Assembly: GCA_022843955.1 (NCBI GenBank)
Contig: JALHMQ010000006.1
Coordinates: 141,610 to 205,609, forward strand
DNA length: 64,000 nucleotides
Source of the DNA: Burkholderiaceae bacterium
GTDB lineage: Bacteria; Pseudomonadota; Gammaproteobacteria; Burkholderiales; Burkholderiaceae_F
Reading direction: 5' to 3'
Both the position numbers and the translations under genes were made by a program. Each line of letters opens with the position of its first letter. Position 1 is the first letter of the stretch. Under the pieces are notes generated by a model that did no database searches, had not been told where the DNA came from, and worked only from the letters and a program-made list of their open reading frames with translations. Positions 39,554 to 48,895 of the stretch are shown piece after piece.

Positions 39554-40369
39554 CTAGATCGCGCCCTTGTGTGGCGAGGTGGAGACGAACGGGATGCCGA
39601 AGAAAGTCAGGAACGCCAGCACGAACACGCCCAGCAGCAACGCGGCCGACAGGCGCGGCGGCAGCTTCCAGGTGGCCCGCGCATGCAGCGTGGCGATCAG
39701 GGCGAGCCAGGTCAGGAAGGACCAGGTCTCAAGCGGATCCCAGGCCCAGTAGCGACCCCAGGCGTCCTGCGCCCACATTGCGCCGCTGATCAGCATCAGC
39801 GTCTCGAACACGACGGCGCCGGCCGCAAGGCGATACGAGAGCTCGTCGAGCGCGGCGTCGCCCGGCAACGCGGCCAGGCGCTGTGCGCCCCACGCGGTCT
39901 GCCGCATCCACACCAGCCCGCCGATGCTGACCGCGACGATCAGCAGACCGAGGAACATCTTGCCGAGCCCGACATGCACATAGAGCAGGAACGTGGCATA
40001 GGTCGGCGGCAGGTGGCCCGGTGACGGATCGGCCGCCAGCATCCAGGTCGCCAGCAGGCCGACGATGGGCAGGCCGACAAGCAGCGCCGGCCGCGCCGGT
40101 GCCCAGCGCAGGTAGGCGAAGGCCATCACCACCAGCAGGCTCCACACGTTGCTGCTGAGAATCTCGTACATGGTGGTGAACGGACCGTGGCCGAGCGTGT
40201 ACCAGCGGGCGGCCAGCGCTGCCGTGTGCAGACCAAGACCGAGCAGCAGCAGCCCGAACACATAGCGCTCGGCCCGCCGCAGCCCGCGATGCAGCGTGGT
40301 GGCGGCACCGGCACCGGCCAATGCATAGCAGCCCAGCGCCGGCGGCAGCAACAAGGCTTCGATGCTCAT
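39554..40369 (-). CDS. ccsA: Cytochrome c maturation protein CcsA/CcsB-type (haem handling)
   Basis: 271 aa; ATG 40369 overlaps the ResB stop (ATGA). About eight transmembrane segments. The haem-handling WWD motif reads WGRYWAWDPLETWSF, with histidines in RWYTLGHGPFTTMYE, VHVGLGKMF and TLHARATWK. System II haem lyase subunit that exports haem and, with ResB, attaches it to CxxCH. A dedicated copy inside a multihaem operon suggests high or special demand. Confidence 0.9.
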   Translation of the reverse strand: MSIEALLLPPALGCYALAGAGAATTLHRGLRRAERYVFGLLLLGLGLHTAALAARWYTLGHGPFTTMYEILSSNVWSLLVVMAFAYLRWAPARPALLVGLPIVGLLATWMLAADPSPGHLPPTYATFLLYVHVGLGKMFLGLLIVAVSIGGLVWMRQTAWGAQRLAALPGDAALDELSYRLAAGAVVFETLMLISGAMWAQDAWGRYWAWDPLETWSFLTWLALIATLHARATWKLPPRLSAALLLGVFVLAFLTFFGIPFVSTSPHKGAI

Positions 40370-41433
40370 CGGCACTGCGTTCCGCGGAGATCGGCCGCCG
40401 CTGCGCGGATGCCGTTTGCGTGTGGGACGTCGCGCGCGGGCCCGGCGCACCGGCTTTCCCATGAGACCGCGCGGAAGCGCTGCGCGTAGTGCAGGCCGAG
40501 GGCGAGCGCGGCCAGCAGGCTGGCGGCCAGCAGCCACGGCAGGGTCCAGTCGGCATAGACGCGATAGCCCATCCAGGTTCGCAGGCCGTCGTAGCGCAGC
40601 ACGCCGCCGGCCAGCGTCAGGTGCTCACCCGGCTGCATCTCGTGGCGCAGCTCGCCGCTGCGCACGACGACCTGCTGCTGGCGGGGCATGCGAAATTCGC
40701 CGTGCCGCTCGGGATCGATCACCGTCTCCTCGGTGGCGAGCATCACCCACACCGGCACGCCGTCGGGCAGGGTCCACTCGCGGGCCTGGCGCAGCGCCTG
40801 CGCCGGAAAGCTCGGCAAGTGAACCGCGCCGTGCACCGGCGCCTGACCGTCGGCCGGCCACCAGGTGAACACCGGTGCGAAGCCCTTGTTTGGCGAGGTG
40901 TAGAAGCGATAGCCGGACAGCACCAGCGGTTGGTGGTCGCCGATCACGGCGCGCTGCAACTGCCCGTCGATGTCGTGCCACTGGACCGTGTTGCGCGTCG
41001 GCCCACGCTTCAAGCCCGGGGCATAGTCGATGCGAAAGCCGTGCTGCTCGAACGCGGCGTCCTGCAGCCGCCAGCGATGCAGCGGCCCGGCCTCGTGGTC
41101 GAGCAGCACGCCGTCGAAGCGAAAGCCCTCGGTCAGCTCGAAGCGGCCCTGCAGCGTCGTCAGCCGGCCGATCACCGCGAGCACCAGCAGTGCCAACAGC
41201 GCCAGATGAAAGACCAGCAGAGGCAACTGGCGGCGAAAGCGCGGATTGACCGCGAGCGCCGCGCCGAGCCCGAGCGCCAGCAACACGAACGGAATGCCGA
41301 GCGCCGCCAGGCGCGACGGCTCATGCACGTAGCCGACCACCACCCCGAGCCCGAGCAGCAGCAGCCACGCCAGCGTCAGGCGCAGCGAGCCGACGTGCTC
41401 CAGCAGGGGCCGGATCAGGGCGGATTGCTGCAT
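40366..41433 (-). CDS. resB: ResB-like cytochrome c biogenesis protein
   Basis: 355 aa. ATG 41433 has GAGGGA just upstream and overlaps the multihaem gene. Three N-terminal transmembrane helices (LAWLLLLGLGVVVGYVH; LGIPFVLLALGLGAALAV; LPLLVFHLALLALLVLAVI), a large periplasmic domain with YRFYTSPNKGFAPVFTWWP, and a final helix TLPWLLAASLLAALAL before a basic tail. Partner of CcsA. Shorter than canonical ResB (over 400 aa), closer to those seen in Geobacter-type dedicated systems; that comparison is from memory. Confidence 0.82.
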   Translation of the reverse strand: MQQSALIRPLLEHVGSLRLTLAWLLLLGLGVVVGYVHEPSRLAALGIPFVLLALGLGAALAVNPRFRRQLPLLVFHLALLALLVLAVIGRLTTLQGRFELTEGFRFDGVLLDHEAGPLHRWRLQDAAFEQHGFRIDYAPGLKRGPTRNTVQWHDIDGQLQRAVIGDHQPLVLSGYRFYTSPNKGFAPVFTWWPADGQAPVHGAVHLPSFPAQALRQAREWTLPDGVPVWVMLATEETVIDPERHGEFRMPRQQQVVVRSGELRHEMQPGEHLTLAGGVLRYDGLRTWMGYRVYADWTLPWLLAASLLAALALGLHYAQRFRAVSWESRCAGPARDVPHANGIRAAAADLRGTQCR

Positions 41434-44057
41434 ACGTCCCTCATCCAGTCGCGGCCGCTGGTGCCGTTGTTGGCGTTGGTGCCGAACTGCAGGGTTGAGT
41501 TGTTGGAGCCGCAATTGGCATCGGTCCAGTTGCCGCTGACGGCGAAGGTGCGCACCTTGAGCTTGGCGTTCAGGTAATACGGTTCCTGGGTGAAAGCCTG
41601 GGCGTTGGTGTTCATCCGCCACTCGCGATTGCCGCCGACCTGGCCCGCTTCTTCGCCGACGTCGTTCAGGTTGACCAGCAGCGCCTTGTTCTTCCAGCCG
41701 TGCGGTACGGCGGCATGGCACCAGTTGCACTTGAGCGGCCGCGCGTCGCCCAGGATCTTGTTCCAGTGCAACCAGTGCAACTGGTCGTTGCCGTCGTCAC
41801 GACCGTTCTCGCAGCAGAACCCGGTGTAGAAGCCGGACCTGCGTGTATCGCCGGTCGGCGAATACACCTGGCGCTCATGGCACAGGAAGCACAGCGAGGG
41901 ATCGTTGGCGTTCCACGGCTGCTTGAGCAGGAACGCATTGGTCGAGCCGTGCGGGCCTTCGACGCCGCTGTTGGGCGTCAGCGTGCCGCCGGTCGCGCTG
42001 GAGCCGTGGCAATCGGAGCAGTACATCGTCTGCGTGCCGACCGCGCCCGTATTGCCGAACGGCGCACGCCACGGCATCTTGGCCTGTGTAATGCCGCGGC
42101 GTGCGATGTCTCGCCCGGTCGGCACCATCACCGGATGCCAGGAACGGTGATTATTGGTGCTGTAGGTCGAGCCGGCGCCGCCATCGGCGCCGAGCGACCT
42201 CGGGTCGCCGATGCCGCCGCCCCGGTGCGCAGTCGGCCCCTGGAACTCGCGCGCCTGGTTCGTGTAGCGGGTCAGGCCATTGGTGCCGACGGTGGTGCCG
42301 CCGATCCGACCGAGCGACGGCGGCGTGTTGCCGTAGGCGTAGTTCGAGTGGCACTTCAGGCAGATCTGGTACTCGCGCGTGACATAGGTGCGGGCGATGT
42401 CGGTGCCGACATCACTGCCCGGGTCGCCGCGCTTGACCGTGAAGGTGGTCGGGATCTGGTGGAACGACGGCGAACCGTAGTTGGGTTCCACACCCCAGGC
42501 GCCGCGCAGCACACCTGAAGCGATGTTGCTCGGTACATAGCCGGCGGTGGCGTCGTTGCGATGGGTGCCGCGTGCGTCGGGGATCGCCGGATTAGCGTTG
42601 AAGACGCGGTTGCGGATCACCCGGTGCGGGTTGTGGCAGTCGGTGCACTCGGCGTGGCGCTGCGCCAGGCGGCTAGCCGGTTCCATGCCGTCGGCGCCAC
42701 AGCGGTTGACGGCGCTGGTGCAGTCGACGAAGCCGTCGTTGAAGTTGGACGAGACGTCGTGCACTTCCTCGGTCGCACCGCCCTGCTCGGGGGTGGTGAT
42801 CGGCATGCGCACCGGCAGCGCGAACTCGGTTTCGATGTTCGGCACGACGCCGTTGGCGGCCGGGTTGATCACCGACTTGCCGGCGTTGGTGTGGCACTGG
42901 TAGCAGGTCGCCTCGAGCGCCGGATTGCCGCCTTGCTTGGCGGCGAACGGCGTCAGCGGCGCCACCGGCGCGTCGGTGCCCTCGCGCGTCAGACGGCGCG
43001 CGCCCTGCACCGTGTGGGTGTCGTGGCAGTTCAGGCAGGCGGCCTTCCACACCGGCAGGCCGTTCGGGAACTCGCGCAACTGCGCCGGCTGGTCCTTGTA
43101 GGTCTCGTTGGCTACGTCGGGATGGGCATGAGCCGAATAAGCCCATACGCCGAAGGTGCCGTTCTTGTCGTGGCACGACAGGCAGATGGTGTCGGTCTCG
43201 AGGGCGAAGGCGGCGCTCGGCGGCGCTTCCTGGAAGCGGTTCATGCGAAGGAACTTCTGGTTGCCGAGCGCGGTGTTGGTTTCGCGCAGGTGCGGGTCGT
43301 GGCAGGTGGCGCACTGGACCTGGCCCTGGCCGGTGGTGCTGGTCGGCTCGAGCGGCAGGCGCGGCCGGTAGCCGGGCGCGCGCACGCCGAGCACCGCGCC
43401 ATCCGGGCTGGGCCAGCGCTGGGCCGCATCCAGCGGGCGCAGTTCGCCGTCGCGATCGGCCAGTGCGCGGTTGAAGGTGATCGAGATCGGATGGTCGTTG
43501 CGCAGGTCGGTACCGAGAAAACGCGTGAAGCCGGAGGCGGTGCCTTCGCCTGCCGGCATCACGCCGCCGGGACCGGTATTGAGCATCGGGATGGCCACGT
43601 CGGCATTGCCGTTGAGCACGTTGACGTTGCCGATGGCGAGGGTGCCGTCGTGGCACGACAGACACAGCTTGGAGCTGCCGCCGGGGGTGTTGTTCAGGCC
43701 GTCGACGATGTACTGCGCATCGAGCGAAGCCGAGGTGTACGGCGTGTAGGTCGCGCCGGCCGGTATGCGCCGGTTCCACAGCGGCGCTCGCACGCCCACA
43801 CCGCCGGCGTCCTGCGAGGTAGCGCCGTGCGGCGTGTGGCAGAACACGCAGACTTCGCTGGTGCCGGCGGCGGCCGCGCGCGTCGGGCCCGGGCCGGTGG
43901 CTGACAAGTTGTGACGCGTACCGCGCACGTCGGAGATGCGCTCTGCCTGCGCCGGCCCGACGCCGGTTGCCAGCAGCAAGGCGCTGGCGACCACGGCCAG
44001 CACCGCCATCACGGTGGCGCCGAGCGCGCTCCGGGCGCGCCCGCTAGTGCGCATCAC
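41415..44057 (-). CDS. Undecahaem (11-haem) cytochrome c
   Basis: 880 aa. Signal peptide ends VGPAQAER (about residue 38). Eleven CxxCH sites, in order CVFCH, CLSCH, CATCH, CLSCH, CLNCH, CYQCH, CTDCH, CLKCH, CSDCH, CFLCH, CNWCH, spread over residues 70-790. The start of the mature protein (TRHNLS…CVFCHTPHG) matches the tetraheme protein at the other end of the operon. The last 90 residues (VRTFAVSGNWTDANCGSN…) lack haem sites and are beta-rich, perhaps a surface anchor. Overlaps the ResB gene by 19 bp. Candidate terminal cytochrome of an outer-membrane conduit. Confidence 0.87.
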   Translation of the reverse strand: MMRTSGRARSALGATVMAVLAVVASALLLATGVGPAQAERISDVRGTRHNLSATGPGPTRAAAAGTSEVCVFCHTPHGATSQDAGGVGVRAPLWNRRIPAGATYTPYTSASLDAQYIVDGLNNTPGGSSKLCLSCHDGTLAIGNVNVLNGNADVAIPMLNTGPGGVMPAGEGTASGFTRFLGTDLRNDHPISITFNRALADRDGELRPLDAAQRWPSPDGAVLGVRAPGYRPRLPLEPTSTTGQGQVQCATCHDPHLRETNTALGNQKFLRMNRFQEAPPSAAFALETDTICLSCHDKNGTFGVWAYSAHAHPDVANETYKDQPAQLREFPNGLPVWKAACLNCHDTHTVQGARRLTREGTDAPVAPLTPFAAKQGGNPALEATCYQCHTNAGKSVINPAANGVVPNIETEFALPVRMPITTPEQGGATEEVHDVSSNFNDGFVDCTSAVNRCGADGMEPASRLAQRHAECTDCHNPHRVIRNRVFNANPAIPDARGTHRNDATAGYVPSNIASGVLRGAWGVEPNYGSPSFHQIPTTFTVKRGDPGSDVGTDIARTYVTREYQICLKCHSNYAYGNTPPSLGRIGGTTVGTNGLTRYTNQAREFQGPTAHRGGGIGDPRSLGADGGAGSTYSTNNHRSWHPVMVPTGRDIARRGITQAKMPWRAPFGNTGAVGTQTMYCSDCHGSSATGGTLTPNSGVEGPHGSTNAFLLKQPWNANDPSLCFLCHERQVYSPTGDTRRSGFYTGFCCENGRDDGNDQLHWLHWNKILGDARPLKCNWCHAAVPHGWKNKALLVNLNDVGEEAGQVGGNREWRMNTNAQAFTQEPYYLNAKLKVRTFAVSGNWTDANCGSNNSTLQFGTNANNGTSGRDWMRDVCSNPP

Positions 44058-45237
44058 CGCCGCCGAGAAACTGGAACACCACGACGCGACCGTTGAACAT
44101 GTCGGCCACGAACACCCGGTTGCGGCTGTCCACCCAGACGCCCGACGGCAGATAGAAGCGGCCGGTGCCGGTGCCCGTGCCGCCGATCGGCATCAGGAAG
44201 TCGCCGCCCGACGCAAACACCAGCAGCGCATCGAAGTACGACTCGACCACGTACACATTGCCTTCGCCGTCCACTGCCACGCCTTTGGGACGCACCAGGT
44301 TGCCGACGTACAGGCCGCGCGTGCCGATCTGGGTCGGCGGCAGCTTGCCCGCGCCATCGAGCACCTGCACCCGGCTGTTCAGGGAGTCGGTGACGAACAG
44401 GCGCTCATTGGCGAAGGCAAGATGGGTCGGGAAGTTGAATTCGCCCGCCGCTTCGCCGCGCCGGCCGATCACCTGCAGCAGGCTGCCGGCGTCATCGAAC
44501 ACCTTGATGTCGTGCGCATAGGTGTCGGCCACGTAGATGCGGCCGCTGCCGGCATCGCGCGCTACGCCGGTGGGGCGCTTGAGCAGCCCTTTTCCGAGCA
44601 GCGCGCGTGGCGTGCCGCTTGCATCCAGGCGCACCACTGCGCCGAGCTCCGCATCGGCCACCAGCAGCCCGCGCCCGCTGTCGAGCGCCAGCCCGCTGGG
44701 CGCGACGAACCCCAGCATGCCATCGGCGCGGTCCCATACCGCCAGCGCGCCCGCGCGCTCGTCGAACACGAAGATGGCCTGGCGGCTGACATCGCTGACG
44801 TAGATACGGCCGGCTTCATCGCTGACCACCGCCACCGGCCGCTGCAGCACGTCCGGCCGCTGCCCGCTGCCGTCGATGCCCGCCAGCCAGCGCAGGAAGC
44901 GACCGATGCCGATGCCGCGGGCCGGCGTGGTCGGCGCGAAGTTGGCTTCTCCCGTCAGTGTGCCGGCGTAGACATAGCGCGGCACGTCGTCCAGCGGCGG
45001 CCACATCAGCCGCCGACCCTCGGGCGCATCGTCCAGGCCAAAGCGCAGTGTCTGCGGCGCGGGCGGGCTGGCACAGGCCGCCAGCAGCAGCACCACGGCG
45101 GCCAGCAGCAGCGACCCGCGACGCGCGCTTCGCCCAGACCGCGCCGGCCGCGCCGTGTCATTCGCTGCGACGATGGCGGCGGCCCTCATGCAAGCGTGCA
45201 TGGAGCCATTCATGACGCCACGCATGACGCCAATCAA
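44044..45237 (-). CDS. NHL-repeat beta-propeller lipoprotein
   Basis: 397 aa; the start is probably TTG 45237, overlapping the upstream stop (TTGA), with an in-frame ATG at 45225 as alternative. Lipobox LLLAACAS near residue 55. Six NHL blades of the type 'LQRPVAVVSDEAGRIYVSDVSRQAIFVFD', 'RPTGVARDAGSGRIYVADTYAHDIKVFD', 'RPKGVAVDGEGNVYVVESYFDALLVF'. Overlaps the 11-haem gene by 14 bp, a sign of tight co-expression. Could scaffold the cytochromes on the membrane. Confidence 0.85.
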   Translation of the reverse strand: MIGVMRGVMNGSMHACMRAAAIVAANDTARPARSGRSARRGSLLLAAVVLLLAACASPPAPQTLRFGLDDAPEGRRLMWPPLDDVPRYVYAGTLTGEANFAPTTPARGIGIGRFLRWLAGIDGSGQRPDVLQRPVAVVSDEAGRIYVSDVSRQAIFVFDERAGALAVWDRADGMLGFVAPSGLALDSGRGLLVADAELGAVVRLDASGTPRALLGKGLLKRPTGVARDAGSGRIYVADTYAHDIKVFDDAGSLLQVIGRRGEAAGEFNFPTHLAFANERLFVTDSLNSRVQVLDGAGKLPPTQIGTRGLYVGNLVRPKGVAVDGEGNVYVVESYFDALLVFASGGDFLMPIGGTGTGTGRFYLPSGVWVDSRNRVFVADMFNGRVVVFQFLGGGDAH

Positions 45238-46199
45238 GGCGGCGCTCCCAGCCGAAACAGGTTGACGATGCCGGTGCCGAGGTCGGCCACCGCGAGCTGG
45301 TCGCCATCGACCGCCACGCCGCCGATGCGCTGCACGCCGAGCTCGACCGCAGACCAGGAACGAGCGGGCGTGCCGTCGGCGAACACATGGATCCGACCGG
45401 CGGCGGGATCGATCACGTACACGCGCTCGAAGCGATCGACCGCGAGGCCGCTGGGGGCAGAAAACTGGGCCTGACCGAAGCTGGCGCGGATCGCGCCATC
45501 GGCTGCCACGCGATGCACGACGCCGGCCGCGACATCGAGCAGGTACATGTCGCTGGCGCCGGCGGCGATCGCGCTGGCGCCGCCGGTGGCCACGCCATCG
45601 GCGCGCAACGCGCGCAGCGGCACCACGGTGCCGCCGGCCATGCCGATCACCGCCACCTGCGCCAGCGTGCGGTCGGCGATCACCACTGCCGCGCCGTTGC
45701 GCGTCAGCATGAAATCGGTCGGCGTGGCCACACTGTCGTCGGCGCGCAAGGTCTGCAGCAGGCGGCCATCGCGCGCAAAGCGCAGTACGCGCCGCGCCGG
45801 TACATCGAGCACGTAGGCCGACAGGTCAGGCCCGAGCGCGACCCGCGTCAGCGGCGTCGCCGGTGCGCCGGCGAGCGGCAGCAGCGTATTGAACGCGATG
45901 TCGCAGCGGTACAGCCGCCCCACGCCACTGTCGACAATCAGCAGCTCGTTGTCGCGCACCGCCAGCGCGGACGGAAACACCAGGCGCACGAAAGCACCGC
46001 TGCCGGGCCGCACCGGACCGCCGACCAGCGGGGCGGCGCTGCCGAGGAAGCCGCCCTGCACGGTGCGCCAGGGCCGCAGGGCGCTGCCGGCGCCAGCGGG
46101 CGGCGCCGCCGGCGGCCCCGATGCGCAGCCAGCCGCCTGCATGCCCGCAGCCGTGGCCGCTGCCGCCAGCAGCGTGCGTCGGTTGAGGTCGATGGTCAT
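45234..46199 (-). CDS. NHL-like beta-propeller lipoprotein
   Basis: 321 aa from ATG 46199. The N-terminus NRRTLLAAAATAAGMQAAGC combines a twin-arginine-like pair with a lipobox (Cys28). Blades are less regular than in the neighbour: FPSALAVRDNELLIVDSGVGRLYRCD, LTRVALGPDLSAYVLDVPARRVLRF, APSGLAVDRFERVYVIDPAAGRIHVF, IGGVAVDGDQLAVADLGTGIVNLF. Its stop overlaps the next start. Possibly an ancient duplicate of that neighbour. Confidence 0.8.
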   Translation of the reverse strand: MTIDLNRRTLLAAAATAAGMQAAGCASGPPAAPPAGAGSALRPWRTVQGGFLGSAAPLVGGPVRPGSGAFVRLVFPSALAVRDNELLIVDSGVGRLYRCDIAFNTLLPLAGAPATPLTRVALGPDLSAYVLDVPARRVLRFARDGRLLQTLRADDSVATPTDFMLTRNGAAVVIADRTLAQVAVIGMAGGTVVPLRALRADGVATGGASAIAAGASDMYLLDVAAGVVHRVAADGAIRASFGQAQFSAPSGLAVDRFERVYVIDPAAGRIHVFADGTPARSWSAVELGVQRIGGVAVDGDQLAVADLGTGIVNLFRLGAPP

Positions 46200-46212
46200 C
46201 TGGCGCCCGCCT

Positions 46213-46599
46213 TCACCAGCGACCCGGGCCGGACGTCTGATTACCGCCGACCACGCCGGCGGCCAGGCCCGGTCGGCCGACGTGGCACAGGTCGCAGCGC
46301 TGCATGTCCCAGGCAACGGTGCCGTTATGGCACATGCCGCAGAACTTCCCCTCGACCATGTCCAGCATTTTCACGTCGTTGGCTCCGGCACGCATCTCGA
46401 AGCCCAGTTCGAAATGACAGACCTTGCAGCGAAAGCGGATGCGGTGGAACCAGTGCGGAAAGATCACGGGTCGCACGCCTTCCTTCTCGGAACGCTTGTT
46501 CAGCACCACGTCGCCGTATTCAGCATGAACTGTGCCGGGCGAGGCGGCGAGCAGCAGCGCCAGCAGCCCGATCCCCGCGATGGCTGAGCGCCCCGTCAT
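46213..46599 (-). CDS. Triheme c7-type cytochrome (A')
   Basis: 128 aa, start overlapping the upstream stop (ATGA). Signal peptide LLALLLAASPGTVHAEYGD. Three haem sites, RCKVCH, CGMCH and CDLCH, with extra histidines (FPHWFHR) that can serve as distal ligands, as in c3/c7 cytochromes. Very close to the product of 50604-51110 over the whole haem region (AEYGDVV…RPVIFPHWFHR…CKVCH…FCGMCHNGTVAW). Periplasmic electron shuttle. Confidence 0.88.
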   Translation of the reverse strand: MTGRSAIAGIGLLALLLAASPGTVHAEYGDVVLNKRSEKEGVRPVIFPHWFHRIRFRCKVCHFELGFEMRAGANDVKMLDMVEGKFCGMCHNGTVAWDMQRCDLCHVGRPGLAAGVVGGNQTSGPGRW

Positions 46600-47153
46600 G
46601 GCTGAGCGCTGCGGCGCAGCGACTCGTTGGCGGTGTTGTGGCACCGATTGCACTCGGTCAGCGGGAAGGCCACCGCGCCATGGCACAGCCCGCATTGCTC
46701 GCCGTCGAGGATCTTCTGCATGCTGAAGCGGTTGGCGCCGAGCTTGGCGACGAACAGGCGGTCGTGGCAGTTGCTGCAGTCCAGCCACAGCGTGTGGGCG
46801 CGATGCGGAAACTTGACCGCGGGCATCGATCCGAACTTGGAAACGATGATCTCGTCGTCGCGCAGCTTGACCTCGGTCTGCGGCAGGATGCTGGTGCGCG
46901 GACTGATCGCGCCCTCGTCGATCGCGCGCACCCAGCGCACCTGGTTGCCGGCGGTATCCGGCGGCAGTTTCGACAGGGCGGCGGCCGGCTCCTGCTTCAT
47001 GCGCAGACCGGGACTGGCCGGGTCGTGCAGCCCGTCCTTGGCGAGCGGCTGCCATTGGCGGCCATCAGCCCACGCCAGCAGCGGCAGGCACAGCAGCGCC
47101 AGCAGCCCGCGGCGCCAGCCGGCGCGCTCAGCCGGGGATGTAGACGCCGGCAC
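46596..47153 (-). CDS. Triheme cytochrome c (B'), likely GTG start
   Basis: 185 aa; the GTG at 47153 overlaps the upstream gene by 26 bp. Signal peptide LLALLCLPLLAWADG. Haem sites CSNCH, CGLCH and CNRCH in the last 70 residues, with FPHRAHTLW providing further histidines. Homologous to the C-terminal third of the hexahaem protein encoded at 48895-50607, including the region before the haems (HDP…LPPDTAGNQVRWV). Confidence 0.86.
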   Translation of the reverse strand: MPASTSPAERAGWRRGLLALLCLPLLAWADGRQWQPLAKDGLHDPASPGLRMKQEPAAALSKLPPDTAGNQVRWVRAIDEGAISPRTSILPQTEVKLRDDEIIVSKFGSMPAVKFPHRAHTLWLDCSNCHDRLFVAKLGANRFSMQKILDGEQCGLCHGAVAFPLTECNRCHNTANESLRRSAQP

Positions 47154-48006
47154 TGCGAATGGCGCGCACCAGCGCGCGGGTCGAGTCTTCGAGCAGCCGG
47201 ATCGCGCCCTCGTGGTCGTTGCGGGCGGCGGCCTGCTCGGCAGCGGCGCGCAAGCGGCCCGATTCGTCGACCGCGGTCTGGGCCGACTCCTGCGCGCCCG
47301 GCTTCTCGCCGAGCAGCACGCGGATCAGCATGCGGTGGGTGTCGTTGCGGTCGACTTCATAGTCGAACTCCTCGATCTTGCTTGAGAAGTGCAGCGAGCG
47401 CACCAGGGTGTCGCCGCGCCGCATCGACTCGATCGAGACCTTCGCGGTCAGATAGGCGCGATCGAGCATCACGCGTCCATCGTCGAGGCGGTTCGACTGC
47501 GCCAGCTGTTGCGCCTGCGCCAGTTGCGCCTGCACGCTGCGCGCCGCCTCCTGCGCCTCAGGCCCGGCCGACTTCTCCTGCGCGATGCGCTGCTGCGCCG
47601 CCAGCAGCGCCTTGACGCTGTCCTGGCGCGCGTCGAAGTCGCGGCGCTTCTTCTCCTCGGTGACCTGGTCGGGTCTGGCCAGGCGCGCGCCGGCGATCAT
47701 CTCGCGCGCGGCGTCATTCAGCAGTCGGGTCACCGCCGCCAGGTCGTCCTGACCGAGCGCCGCGCCGGCCTGGCGATGCAGCTGGCGCGCGCGCTGGCGA
47801 TGCTCGAGCGCCTTGGGGTCGGCGCTGCTGTCTATTTGGCGCGCCGCCGACGAGCTTTCGATCAGGGTGCCGACCGACTGCAGGCGGCGTTCGACCGTGC
47901 TGCGGTCTGCGGCCGCGGCACCGGCGGCGGCAGCGCCGAGGCAGGCTACCAACATGGCGACCATCAGGCGGCGGGCGCGCATCAAGCGGCGGGCAAGAAC
48001 GAACAT
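47128..48006 (-). CDS. Exported helical protein, unknown family (C')
   Basis: 292 aa with signal peptide MVAMLVACLGAAAAGAAAAD. Almost entirely helical: heptad-like Ala/Gln/Leu-rich segments with EEKKRRDFDARQDSVKALLAAQQRIAQ and a middle SLHFSSKIEEFDYEVDRND. Ends ALVRAIRSAGVYIPG. Paralogue of the neighbouring upstream protein, which has FESPEKEFDYELERFKSF and ends AAGLVIPTQ. No cysteine or haem. Always flanked by triheme genes here, so probably a structural partner. Confidence 0.75.
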   Translation of the reverse strand: MFVLARRLMRARRLMVAMLVACLGAAAAGAAAADRSTVERRLQSVGTLIESSSAARQIDSSADPKALEHRQRARQLHRQAGAALGQDDLAAVTRLLNDAAREMIAGARLARPDQVTEEKKRRDFDARQDSVKALLAAQQRIAQEKSAGPEAQEAARSVQAQLAQAQQLAQSNRLDDGRVMLDRAYLTAKVSIESMRRGDTLVRSLHFSSKIEEFDYEVDRNDTHRMLIRVLLGEKPGAQESAQTAVDESGRLRAAAEQAAARNDHEGAIRLLEDSTRALVRAIRSAGVYIPG

Positions 48007-48013
48007 CGTTTCC

Positions 48014-48895
48014 TCACTGCGTCGGTATCACGAGTCCGGCGGCGCTAAGCGCGCGTTGGATCAGTTGGGTGCCGGCACGCAGCGTGGCGAGCGCGGCGTC
48101 ATAGCGCAGGTTGCCGGCCTGCGTGGTCGCCTGCGCGCTCATGCCCTGCCCCTGCTCGATCAGCTCCTGCACCTGCGCCTGCGCCTGGGCGCCTGGCTTG
48201 AACTCGGCCAGCGCGATCGGCACCAGCGCGACAAAGCTCTTGAACCGCTCCAGCTCGTAGTCGAACTCCTTTTCCGGCGACTCGAAGTGGGCGGTGTAGA
48301 CGAGGGTGCGGTCGGCAATCGTGCGATCCAGACCGACCAGCAGGTGACGCTCGGCCTGCAGCAGCGCGCGGTTGGCATCGACCAGCCGCTCCGAAGCAGC
48401 GAGCGCGCGTGCTTGCTCCACCAGCGCTTGGGCTGCGCTCAGGTCGGGTGCATCTTCGACGCCGGCCCGCGCCAGATGGGCGCGAAAGGTCGGCACCATG
48501 CGCTCGGCGCTCAACAGCAGTTGCTGGTAGCGCACGCGCTCGGCAATCACGCGATTCATGTCGTCGGGCACCAGCTGACGCGCCCGACCGAGCGCCCAGA
48601 TTGCGGCGTTCGCCGCCGTCTCGGCGGCAACCAGATCGCCCGCCTCGAACGCGGTGGTCGCCCGCTCAAGTTGCGCACGCCCTTCCTCGACGTGCTGGAT
48701 GGCCGCGGCATTGTTGCTGGCCGCGATGCGGCGCGTGGCCGGCGAGTCGGTCAGCAACTGGCGCACGAACACCAGCTTCTGCTCGACACCGCGGCGCGCG
48801 CCGGTCTCCTGCGCCGGCAGCGGGGCGTGCAGCGCCAGCCCGGCCAGCAGCACGAAGCCACTGGCGCGCAGCCGGCACCGAATGCGGCCCGGCAT
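48014..48895 (-). CDS. Exported helical protein, unknown family (C)
   Basis: 293 aa; ATG 48895 shares one base with the preceding stop (TGATG). Signal peptide ASGFVLLAGLALHAPLPAQE. Long amphipathic helices: EQKLVFVRQLLTDSPATRRIAASNN, AFEAGDLVAAETAANAAIWALGRARQL, AAQALVEQARALAASERLVDANRALLQAERHL. Homologous in layout and several blocks to the next gene downstream. The FDYE motif in both may be functional. No recognisable domain. Confidence 0.75.
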   Translation of the reverse strand: MPGRIRCRLRASGFVLLAGLALHAPLPAQETGARRGVEQKLVFVRQLLTDSPATRRIAASNNAAAIQHVEEGRAQLERATTAFEAGDLVAAETAANAAIWALGRARQLVPDDMNRVIAERVRYQQLLLSAERMVPTFRAHLARAGVEDAPDLSAAQALVEQARALAASERLVDANRALLQAERHLLVGLDRTIADRTLVYTAHFESPEKEFDYELERFKSFVALVPIALAEFKPGAQAQAQVQELIEQGQGMSAQATTQAGNLRYDAALATLRAGTQLIQRALSAAGLVIPTQ

